Assembly: GCA_002786065.1 (NCBI GenBank)
Contig: NHNY01000033.1
Span: 226,001-290,000 of the forward strand
From: Microcyclospora pomicola
Taxonomy: Eukaryota > Ascomycota > Dothideomycetes > Capnodiales
Length of the DNA: 64,000 bases
Direction: 5' to 3'
In this document: piece after piece, positions 56,056 through 64,000 of the stretch
Numbering within the stretch: position 1 is the first letter of the stretch
How the letters are laid out: each line of letters opens with the position of its first letter
Notes under the pieces: generated by a model
The model's database searches: none
Told to the model about the DNA's origin: nothing
What the model saw: the letters and a program-made list of their open reading frames with translations, nothing else
Translations under genes and position numbers: made by a program

Positions 56056-56786
56056 TCAGCGTTCCATCCGTAGCTCCTCGTCGACATTTCGGCATTCCTC
56101 TTTCAACGCATCCATCTCCACCGGCTGTTGAGTCAGCACGGCCACACTCGTATCCAGATCCGCCACCACGTTTTCCAGCCCTTGGATCAACGACGAGATC
56201 TCTTTCCGTTGCTGCATCACCCGAGCCAACAGCTGCATGTTCTCCTTCTCGACGTTGGACTGCTCCGCCACCATGTCCTCTGAGTGTTGGGATAAAGTCG
56301 GCGCGAGATGTGATAGGTACAACGACGCCGGCGGCAGTGTGTGCGGTCTGGCAAGGGTTAGGAAAACTCCACGAATCGGCCCACACGAGGCAGTACTTAC
56401 GGTGTGGGAAGACCGGCTCGACCTCCTTCGCTGCCTTCCACCGCAGCTTTTTCCTTGCGCTTCCGCGCATCCTCCACCAATCGATCCAGTTCGTTTAGAC
56501 TCAAGACGACATTCCGGTCCTCCAAGATGGTCGCGAATTCCCGCTGGAAGCTCTCGTCCAGTTTCTTGATGAACTGATCGTGCACGTTCTGCATGGTGTC
56601 GGGGACTGCCGCGGCCGGCGTGGGCCAGCATGCGCTGAAGTTGGCATACGAACAGGTCTTGAGGATGTGTGCAATGGCCGACGTGTATAGGTTTTGAAAG
56701 GCGATCGCTCGGGGTCCGGGGGCAGACGCGACCGGTGGCGAGGGTGCTGGGGACAGGGGCGCTTCGTGTTCCGCAGAGAGCGCCAT
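56056..56786 (-). CDS. NNF1: Kinetochore MIND-complex subunit Nnf1
   Basis: Exons 56786-56401 and 56347-56056, with a 53-nt intron (GTAAGT, branch CCTAACC, acceptor GCCAG), encode 225 aa. The Nnf1 signature is visible: AIAFQNLYTSAIAHILKTCS, then YANFSACWPTPA, and FQREFATILEDRNVVLSLNELD. The junction restores GLPTPPHTLPPASLYLSHLAPTL's conserved PHTLPP segment. The C-terminal ~70 residues form a coiled coil (QRKEISSLIQGLENVVADLD). Nnf1 with Mtw1, Dsn1 and Nsl1 bridges the inner kinetochore and Ndc80. It is divergent from the SAP gene. Confidence 0.88.
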
Positions 56787-57307
56787 TGCAGACGATCACA
56801 TAGAATAGACGTGGTGATTGCTGGAAGAGGTTATGGCAGGTGAGGTTGAAGTGTAATCACTCCAACGCATGTGCGCGCATGTGACGCGTGATCGCGTGTT
56901 TTGCTTCAGTTGCCGGATGCGGTCATAGTTCAGTCGTTCCGAACGGCCCCAACGACACTTCGTCTGTGGTATCTGGACAGTCGCTGGGCGCTGAGATCCA
57001 GTGCTACTTGACACATATCAATCACGCCCATATTCAACGCACAACAGATCCGACTCTATCAAGTGTAACGTCCTTTTATGATTTTGATATGTTTGAAGGG
57101 AAGTTGACCTCTAGAGAACTACCTCACGTAAGGTATACTCGTGCAGAGTAGGGCTCGGCGAGCATCAGCCGAACGCCCCGAGACCGTAGCGCTGTGCGCC
57201 AGCGCGACGTGCAGCTTTGTTTGCCGCGCCGGCCAGCAACACCTTCGATCTTCTTCGCATCTTCCACTTAATCTCGAGCTCTTCACCACACACGACCAAC
57301 CATCACG
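56787..57307. other. Divergent promoter region, NNF1 / SAP protein
   Basis: 521 bp between the two start codons on opposite strands; nothing else recognised. Confidence 0.5.
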
Positions 57308-58084
57308 ATGGCCGAGTACGCGAAGAAGAAGAACGACGAGCTGGCGACCCTCTGCAAGGATCGCGGCCTTCCGCATACGGGCAAGAAAGCCGATCTTGTC
57401 AAACGCCTCGAAGATCACGACGCGCAAAGCACCGCGCCCGCCGCGACCAAACCTGCCGTCGAAGATGAGATTGACTGGGACGACGAGCCCGCAGCTGAGA
57501 CCGCAACCGTGACCCAGCCAGCGGCGGCGGCCGCATCAGCAGCGCCCTTCGGCGACAGTGGCAGCGCAACAGAGCTGCCACAGCAGTCTACGACCAATAT
57601 CGCCACAGATGAAGCGATCGCCGAAGCGACATCAGCTACGGACGAAGCTGTAGGCGAACCCAAGGCGGAAGAGAAGGACTTCTCCTCAGGAGCCGCCATG
57701 CGCACGCTAGAAGAAGAAATCGAGAAGCGCAAGAAACGAGCGCGCAAGTTCGGCATGCCCGAGGACAGCGAGGAGATCAAAGCACTGGAGCGCGCGAAGC
57801 GGTTCGGCACTGCCGACTTACCTGGCTTGCTCAACAAGGCGCTGCCTGATCGGTCGGAAGTGAAGAAGAGGGCAGCTGACGGTCAGGATCCAGCGGACGA
57901 TGGCGGTATCAGGAAGAAGAACCGTACACGCGGCGGGCCTGGGAGGGGAAGAGGAAGAAAAGAAGCAGGCGGTGTATCAAGAGAGACGGCCGCGAAGACG
58001 AACGGAGCTGGAAGCTGGATGACGGACAAAGACCGAGAGGCGGCGGAGAGACGCAAAGCGCGTTTCGCCGCACCAGCCAATTGA
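57308..58084 (+). CDS. THO1: SAP-domain RNA-binding protein, Tho1/SARNP-like
   Basis: Single exon of 258 aa. The SAP domain is at residues 2-36 (YAKKKNDELATLCKDRGLP, TGKKADLVKRLEDHD). An Ala/Glu/Thr-rich acidic linker follows (DEIDWDDEPAAE). The conserved Tho1-type region comes next: LEEEIEKRKKRARKFGMPED and IKALERAKRFGTADLPGLLN. The tail is basic with an RGG-like stretch (RTRGGPGRGRGRKE) and ends with DREAAERRKARFAAPAN. In yeast Tho1, and CIP29/SARNP in animals, act in co-transcriptional mRNP assembly and export with the THO/TREX system. Confidence 0.9.
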   Translation: MAEYAKKKNDELATLCKDRGLPHTGKKADLVKRLEDHDAQSTAPAATKPAVEDEIDWDDEPAAETATVTQPAAAAASAAPFGDSGSATELPQQSTTNIATDEAIAEATSATDEAVGEPKAEEKDFSSGAAMRTLEEEIEKRKKRARKFGMPEDSEEIKALERAKRFGTADLPGLLNKALPDRSEVKKRAADGQDPADDGGIRKKNRTRGGPGRGRGRKEAGGVSRETAAKTNGAGSWMTDKDREAAERRKARFAAPAN

Positions 58085-58391
58085 GACTCCGTTGCATCGT
58101 GGAGATGAGACGAGACGATACAAGCTGGGGAGCGGCAGTTGAGGCATAAACAGCCGCGACGGGAGCGGCGTGGCTCCCATGATAGCTGGATAAAGGCCGG
58201 CGCTTCATCAAAATCCAGACCATGCTTTCTTGCGTTAGGAACAAGTCATCTATTCGGATTGGCAAACATGCCTGCAGCATGAAATCTTCAAGACTCAACC
58301 ATTCCCCTGATGTCAATCTCGTCCCGCGTCGTAGCCGTTTCCCGGTACCGATTCGGGTCGAACCTGGGTATGGTACTGGAGTCGATCCATG
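58085..58391. other. Intergenic between convergent genes
   Basis: 307 bp of 3' flanks between the SAP gene and the acyl-CoA synthetase gene. Nothing recognised. Confidence 0.5.
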
Positions 58392-60104
58392 TTATAAATT
58401 CGCTTTCTCCGCGATCGAATGCCACATCTGCACCTCTTTCAAATTCTGATATTGCGGAGGGAAGAATCTAGGACCGAGCGTCTTCTTGATCACTTTGCCC
58501 GTCCCAGACTTGGGCAGCTCACCTTCCACGATTCGCAGCACGGTAGGCATCTTGTACCCAGCCAACCTGTTTCTAAGATCCTGCCGAAGTCGTCCAAGCG
58601 TCAAGCTGCTTGGGTCCCGTCCCAACTCTTTGTCGTCTTTCAAGCAGAGGACTGCGCCCACCCGGTCCCCAAACTCCTCATCCGGCACTCCCACGACCAT
58701 GACCTCAGCTACATATTCCAAGCCTAGAATCTCGCGCTCTATATCCAGTGCTGAGATCTTGTACCCCCCACTTTTGATGATGTCGACTGAAGCCCGACCT
58801 TCGATGAAGTAGTACTCACCTTCTCGCCGGGCGATGTCGCCGGTCCGATAATAGCCCTCGACCGTGTGCGCAGCAGTAGTTGCTGAAGGGTCATGGATAT
58901 ACTTACAGAACATCTCAGGACTTCTCACAAGGATCTCCCCCGAGTGGCCTTCCGATAGTTTGACATCACAACCCGCGGAGATCTTCCCGACCGATCCATC
59001 CGGTACTTTGGAATCGTCCAGCTCGACCTTGAGAACCGCACCAATCTCAGAAGCGCCATAGCGAAGTAGTATCTTTCTTCCCAAAACCTCAGTCCAGAAA
59101 TCCGCGATCGGCTTTGGTAATGCTGAAGTTCCGCACAGACATGCCCTCAACCGCCGTGCTCCTGCGAAATATTCGTCCGCGTCAGCTCGTTTGCGAATGT
59201 TCTGCTCGAAGTGTCGCTTCATCCTCATGTAGATTGTAGGGACTCCACTGAACACGGTCACACCTCCCCGTTTAAACCGCCACCACAGCCAATCTGGAGA
59301 GAACGAGCCGGACTTGAACTCGATCAGGGCGCCAGATATCAGGAACGGGAAGAACATGATACCAAGACCGGTCGCATGGTGCACCGGCAGAACATGCAGG
59401 AGCACATCTGATGCGGTCACTTGGTAATGATCCGCAACAGCAAGTGCACCGTCGAAGGTGTAAGCTCGTCGCATCACAGAACCCTTGGGTGACCCCGTGG
59501 TGCCGGACGTGAAGATCACGATCCCCGGATCATTATCGGAAAGGAGGAGGTCGGTAGAGATAAATATTTGGCCAGGGTGCAGCGGAGATGTCAAGACCGA
59601 GGGCGAAATCGGCACGCAACTGAACTGACTTGACGGCTTCCGGTTCTTGATCAGTTTTTCTAGCTCGAGGCCGAGCTTCAACGCTCCCGATGATGCTAGG
59701 ACGCTAACACAACGTGCCTTGTGAGCGAAGTAGAAGGCTTCCTCGGGTGGTATCACGACTGCCAGAGGTACGCCAGCTGCTCCAGTGGCAAGGGCAGCGA
59801 GCATGGCGACGGTGAATTCGTAACCCCCAGGTGCTAGAACAGCAATGTACACCTCCCGACGAGCTCTCAATAGTTGCCGCGCTTCGTCACTCATCGACTC
59901 GTACAATCGTGCCCGAAGCGCCAGGACGTCCGAGAGGAGCTGGATATGTGTCGCCTCAACTTCGGCATTGTCATCCCGTATGCAGAGTCGTGCCGGTGAT
60001 TGGTGGGCAAGGCGCAACAGGCGGAAGAAAAGGGAGTGACTGGGAAAGATGTTTCGTCCACGGTGCGCCGGCACAAGACATGTTCGATCCTCCGCGTCAG
60101 ACAT
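58392..60104 (-). CDS. AMP-forming acyl-CoA synthetase (ACSF3/malonyl-CoA synthetase-like)
   Basis: Single exon of 570 aa. The adenylate-forming motifs are complete: phosphate-binding loop IVIFTSGTTGSPKGSVMRR, the A5 motif LLRYGASEIGAVLKVEL, the A7-type YRTGDIARREGEYYFIEGRA, the hinge SVDIIKSGGYKISALDIERE, and the catalytic lysine in LPKSGTGKVIKKTLG. Overall spacing resembles ACSF3-type malonyl/methylmalonyl-CoA synthetases and related short- to medium-chain acyl-CoA synthetases. No clear mitochondrial presequence and no C-terminal SKL (ends EKANL). It activates a carboxylic acid to its CoA thioester. The chain length is unknown. Its divergent neighbour is a peroxisomal acyl-CoA oxidase. Confidence 0.9.
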   Translation of the reverse strand: MSDAEDRTCLVPAHRGRNIFPSHSLFFRLLRLAHQSPARLCIRDDNAEVEATHIQLLSDVLALRARLYESMSDEARQLLRARREVYIAVLAPGGYEFTVAMLAALATGAAGVPLAVVIPPEEAFYFAHKARCVSVLASSGALKLGLELEKLIKNRKPSSQFSCVPISPSVLTSPLHPGQIFISTDLLLSDNDPGIVIFTSGTTGSPKGSVMRRAYTFDGALAVADHYQVTASDVLLHVLPVHHATGLGIMFFPFLISGALIEFKSGSFSPDWLWWRFKRGGVTVFSGVPTIYMRMKRHFEQNIRKRADADEYFAGARRLRACLCGTSALPKPIADFWTEVLGRKILLRYGASEIGAVLKVELDDSKVPDGSVGKISAGCDVKLSEGHSGEILVRSPEMFCKYIHDPSATTAAHTVEGYYRTGDIARREGEYYFIEGRASVDIIKSGGYKISALDIEREILGLEYVAEVMVVGVPDEEFGDRVGAVLCLKDDKELGRDPSSLTLGRLRQDLRNRLAGYKMPTVLRIVEGELPKSGTGKVIKKTLGPRFFPPQYQNLKEVQMWHSIAEKANL

Positions 60105-60828
60105 GAGTTGGTGGATCTTCTCGACGTTACTTCGCCGTCTGGATACTGTAGAATGTGAATATCCGGGACTTGTCGTTCGGGGCTATTACTAACGTTCCCA
60201 GGTCGCTGTGCTGATTCACAATCTGCGTCTTGCCAAGCACACGGATCGACACGCTTATGAAGTCGAGGTCAATTTGATCTGATCTACTCTGACCTCAGAT
60301 GTTTCCACAAAGTGAGTCGTCAAGAGAACCTTGTACTATCGGAGAGTATGTCTTTTGGTAGCTGTCTGAGTTGAAGTCGTTCACAATCGATTGCTGCGCA
60401 CCCTATTCATGGCTAAGGATAGCTCGACATGAAAACAAGCGACTACGCCCCGAACAATCACAGATGAGGTCTCGCATTGATTGTTCAGTGGTCTGGTTAT
60501 CGGCACCGTCATGGATACGCAGGTCTGTCCTCGGGAATAACAGTGTTTCGTTTGCCTTGACACGTGCGGGGTGATGAACACGACCCGGCTGTACCAAAGC
60601 TTCAAGGCACAGTAAAGAAACACTGTCGACTTCTTCAGTAGGTCTATCCAGTCACAGAGTCTCGTTCATGAGAGGTGGCGATCTTGACTGGAAGTTGTTG
60701 TGGCACAATCGAATGGGACACCATCAACGACGTTTGCCATTCCCATCGATATTCCGTTCCAGCGACCTCAGGTCAGGACGAAAGCGACCTCTTTCTCAAT
60801 TCAATTCTGACTGAGCTGATCGATCGCG
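60105..60828. promoter_or_regulatory. Shared promoter region of acyl-CoA synthetase and oxidase
   Basis: 724 bp between divergent start codons. It contains one CCTCGG hexamer (60529-60534), the core bound by the fatty-acid regulators FarA/FarB in Aspergillus. A single hexamer in this length is not rarer than chance, so the site is only suggestive. Confidence 0.4.
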
Positions 60829-62959
60829 ATGCCCGACTTCTCTGACAACCTTGAACCAGCCTCCCCCAGTGGACCTTATCTTCTTGCCCAAGAACGTTCA
60901 CATTCAGATGTCCCGATTCAAGAACTCGCGGGACATCTACTGTCTCGGGATGACTTCCTGACTCGCCAAGATCGCGTACTCGCAGTCCTTGAAGCAGATC
61001 CTTTGTTCTCCAAAGTCAAGCAGCTGAACTTCTCCCGCCCTGACAGGTATCGCTTAGGTCTTGCGCGAGCTAAGAAGCTGCGTCGGCTGCAAGATCAGCA
61101 TCAATGGAGTTCCGCAGACCAGGCGATGGCACAATATCTGTGCGACGACGTCAGTCCATATATGGTCCACTTCGCCATGTTTATCACCACTGTCAGAGAG
61201 CAAGGGAGCGCAGAGCAAAAAGCGTATTGGATGCCGAAGATCGAAAAGATGGAGGTCATCGGATGCTATGCACAGGTTTGTCGACGGCCGCGAGCCAGCG
61301 AGGTCTGTATGGGCTGACCACCACTCTCAGACAGAACTCGGCCACGGTAGCAATGTGCGAGGGCTTGAGTGTCAAGCACGCTGGGATCCTGCCACGCAGG
61401 AATTTATCATTCATAGCCCGACACTGACGGCGAGCAAATGGTGGAACGGGACCCTTGGTCGGACGGCCAATCATGCTATTGTTGTCGCACAATTACTGCT
61501 CCCTGGACCGTTGGAAACCGCAGAGCCTGTGAACCATGGACCTCATCCGTTCATCGTACAGATCCGCGACCTCAAGACACATAAGCCCCTCGACGGGATC
61601 ATCGTCGGAGACATAGGACCAAAATACGGCTATGCTCCGATGGATAACGGCTACATGCTTTTCAACCAGTTCCGCGTGCCATACTCAGCAATGCTGTCGA
61701 ACTACTCCCGCGTCGATCCGAACACCGGCACATACAGCAAACCATCAAATCCGGCGGTCGTCTATGGAAGCTTGACGCATGTTCGAGCGGCCATCATCAT
61801 GCACGCGAGGCTGATCATTGCTCGGGCCGTGACAATCGCGGTACGCTACACAGCAATCCGCCGACAGTTTCCTGACCGAGATGCCAAGGACAAACATGCA
61901 CCAGAGTTGTCAGTCCTGGACTATCCAACGGTACAGATTCGCATCCTACCGCTCCTAGCCACAGCCTTCGCCCTTCACTATACCGGCGAGGCGATGCATC
62001 AGCTGTATGATTCTACCCGAGCGAAGATCGAGCAGGGCGATTTCAGCAAGCTCGCTTTATTACATGCACAATCGTCGGGTCTTAAGAGTCTCTGCACCGA
62101 ATTGGCAGCCAACAGCATCGAAACGTGCAGACGGGCACTCGGAGGCCATGGGTATGGTGGCGGTAGTGGTTTCATTCAGTTGAATAATGACTATCTCTCC
62201 AAACCGACTGTGGAAGGCGACAACTGGATGATCACCCAACAGACCGCCAGCTACCTCATCAAGCGCATGTCTTCTGCAGTCGCCTGCAAAGGTCAGTCTG
62301 AACCGGAGGACGAATTAGAAGAGCAATGTCGTACCTGGCTAGCCGAAGAACGCGGGGAGCATGTCGTAGCTCTTCGACCTCTGGAAGACGACGAGGATAT
62401 CGTACTAGCCTTCCGACGCCGCTCGCGAGACCTCACATACCGCGCGTACATCGCCAGGGAAGTTCGCAAATGTAGCTGGAACAGCCTGTTGATCCAGCTT
62501 CGCCAAGTCAGCCATGCCGAGTCTCAATCAATACTCGTGTCCAATTTTTTCGCTGCCATCTCCAACCCTGAAGCTGATCTCTCCGCGAATCTTCGCGCAC
62601 ATCTACACACTCTGTTCCGGCTGTTCTCTTTCTACACTATGGACAACGAGGCTCGCGACTTCGCGCGCGCAAACGCCGTGTCTAACCATGACCTCGATCG
62701 GCTCCCGTCAGAGATCCAGCGACTGATGGCGCGCATTCGCCCGCACGCGGTACGACTGGTAGATGCCTGGAAGATTCCGGATTTCCTCCTCGACAGCGCG
62801 TTAGGACGATATGATGGCAAGGTATACGAAGATTTGTACAATCGAGCGCATCGGCTGAATCCGCTGAACGAAGTCACGTTCAATCCGCACTATCAGGAGG
62901 ACGAAATCGTAATGGGCGAAGGGAGCGAGCAGGCCCGTAAGAATGAATCCAAGCTATAA
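60829..62959 (+). CDS. POX1: Peroxisomal acyl-CoA oxidase
   Basis: Exons 60829-61275 and 61331-62959, with a 55-nt intron (GTTTGT to CTCAG), encode 691 aa. The junction regenerates MEVIGCYAQTELGHGSNVRG, the FAD- and substrate-contacting acyl-CoA oxidase motif. The middle domain has TASKWWNGTLGRTANHAIVV. The C-terminal half has the catalytic region RRALGGHGYGGGSGFIQLN and YTVEGDN-type residues (KPTVEGDNWMITQQTASYL). The protein ends in SKL, a canonical type 1 peroxisomal targeting signal. It catalyses the first, H2O2-producing step of peroxisomal beta-oxidation. Length is normal (about 660-700 aa). Confidence 0.95.
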
Positions 62960-62989
62960 ACTCTTGTAGACTTGGGCTAGTATAGACCA

Positions 62990-63590
62990 CTTCCACTCTC
63001 TCCTACATGAGCGCTTAGTAGCAAAATGTGGTGAAGTAGCGGGATGGCAAAATGTAGCGAGATAGCGAATAGGAACATGACGAAAGGCGAAATACCGTAA
63101 GTGGCCGGCGCGGACGCACCACAGAATAGCGGCACTAGCCCTTTATAGATAGGCACGGTAAATGCTAAAGGTGTCTAGCTAAGAGAGGCTCTTACTAAAT
63201 CTTCTACATAAAGAAATAGTTAAAGCGTGCAAAGCAGTGTCTGATTGAATTCTAATTATTGAAACTAATTAATGGGCTATAAATAATTCTATTACAAAAA
63301 AGATTAGCTACTCTATATACCTTAAGACATTATACTCTATAGAAGTCCTAAGTAAGTCTTAGGTAAGACCTACTAGATATTTACTATAGCTTTTACTAAA
63401 GCCTATAAGAAGCTTATTACTTGCTTATATAAGAGAAGTGGATTTGTCTCCTAATAGTGAGTTCCTTAGTAGATTATGTTTCTTACTATAGAATATCCTA
63501 GTATAAACTATTTACAGTATATATATTAAATATGTTAAGAGACTTTTTAGGTACTATGTTCTATCTAAGAGCATTACTTTTAGCTTTACT
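62990..63590. repeat. AT-rich, RIP-like degenerate repeat island
   Basis: Base composition changes sharply after the oxidase gene. From about 63150 to 63590 the sequence is dominated by A and T, rich in TpA (CTATAG, TTACTATA, TATATA) and poor in CpG, with no open frame. This is the usual look of a transposon remnant mutated by RIP in filamentous ascomycetes. I cannot name the element or define its ends. Confidence 0.55.
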
Positions 63591-63834
63591 TCTTGTTAGG
63601 CCCCGACCAATGCGTGCGCGCCTATCGCCGCTCCCACCTAAAGCGCCGGGGCGTGAAGACATGGTGTTAAGGGCGACTGGGGCAGGGGCTCTTATTGGAT
63701 ATTCTGAATAGAGGACGGTTGAAGCTTGACGAGGCAGGAGATCTTGTATTCCAATCACTGGGGTTGAACAAGGAGTTGTACACGATTCTAACTAATGAAA
63801 CTAGCCGCGCTATATACATAAGAGAATCGTAGAT
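63591..63834. other. Unassigned sequence beside the AT-rich island
   Basis: A short GC-rich tract (about 63598-63660) interrupts the island, followed by mixed sequence with only short frames. It may belong to the same repeat. Confidence 0.35.
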
Positions 63835-63920
63835 GCTCACCGTGGGCATTAGTGAGCTCACCTGCTCACAAGTGAGCGAGTGAGTCATACCGGGATGTGC
63901 TCACTCCCATCGGGGTGAGC
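63835..63920. repeat. Cluster of GTGAGC/GCTCAC inverted repeats
   Basis: Seven hexamers in 86 bp: GCTCAC at 63835, 63856, 63864 and 63899, and GTGAGC at 63852, 63872 and 63915. They form a perfect 10-bp palindrome at 63852-63861. They also give a near-perfect 28-bp inverted repeat at 63857-63884 and a 9-bp stem with a 4-base loop at 63899-63920. This could be the end of a mobile element or a protein-binding array. Confidence 0.7.
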
Positions 63921-64000
63921 TGCGTCCGCGGGTCCTGCTTATTGGTGCGGGCGGCAGTGCGCATGTCGGTGCACGTGCGTACCCGTAAGACATGGCCGAA

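Overview
The window looks like a gene-dense stretch of nuclear chromosome from a filamentous ascomycete (Pezizomycotina). Dothideomycetes is my best guess, but the sequence alone does not fix the class. The reasons are: short spliceosomal introns (46-88 nt, GTRNGT donors, CTRAY branch sites, YAG acceptors), single-gene promoters, fungal-specific proteins (Swc3, Nnf1, Tho1-type, Ccc1, a fungal acid phosphatase, a penicillopepsin-type protease), a tRNA-Asp with an intron, and an AT-rich island at the right end resembling sequence damaged by repeat-induced point mutation (RIP). All proteins were read by joining exons by hand. Splice sites were accepted only where frame, consensus and protein context agreed.

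Layout. 0-6 kb: a Gly/Ser/Asn-rich repeat protein and a mitochondrial cation-diffusion transporter (MMT1-like). 6-17 kb: a cyclic-nucleotide phosphodiesterase, a Myb/SANT protein, tRNA-Asp(GTC), and a divergent pair of an ABHD12-like hydrolase and the SWR1-complex subunit Swc3. 17-23 kb: a secreted amidase, a LisH/WD40 protein and mitochondrial tyrosyl-tRNA synthetase. 24-30 kb: a divergent pair of a PGAP4-like glycosyltransferase and N-acetyltransferase Nat4, a possible gene relic, and S-formylglutathione hydrolase. 30-39 kb: Rpb6 and TFIIIA (divergent), a SelW-like Rdx protein, and PIG-U and pescadillo (divergent). 39-48 kb: a membrane-anchored multicopper oxidase and an acid phosphatase (divergent), then Ccc1-type iron transporter and PIG-M, whose stop codons are 8 bp apart. 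48-58 kb: three fungal proteins of unknown function, an aspartic protease, and Nnf1 with a Tho1-like SAP protein (divergent). 58-63 kb: a divergent acyl-CoA synthetase and peroxisomal acyl-CoA oxidase, the clearest functional pair. 63-64 kb: AT-rich, RIP-like sequence ending in a cluster of GTGAGC/GCTCAC palindromes.

How the genes relate. Most neighbours are unrelated housekeeping genes. Three GPI-anchor genes lie in the window but are not adjacent: PIG-U (transamidase), PIG-M (first mannose) and a PGAP4-like enzyme (side chain). Three metal-related genes are also present: MMT1-like, multicopper oxidase and Ccc1. Rpb6 and TFIIIA, both serving RNA polymerase III, share one promoter region. I saw no biosynthetic cluster, intact transposon or CRISPR array. 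The most unusual items are the palindrome cluster at the right end, the fungal PGAP4-like enzyme, the PPxY protein family and the probable GC-AG intron in PIG-U.
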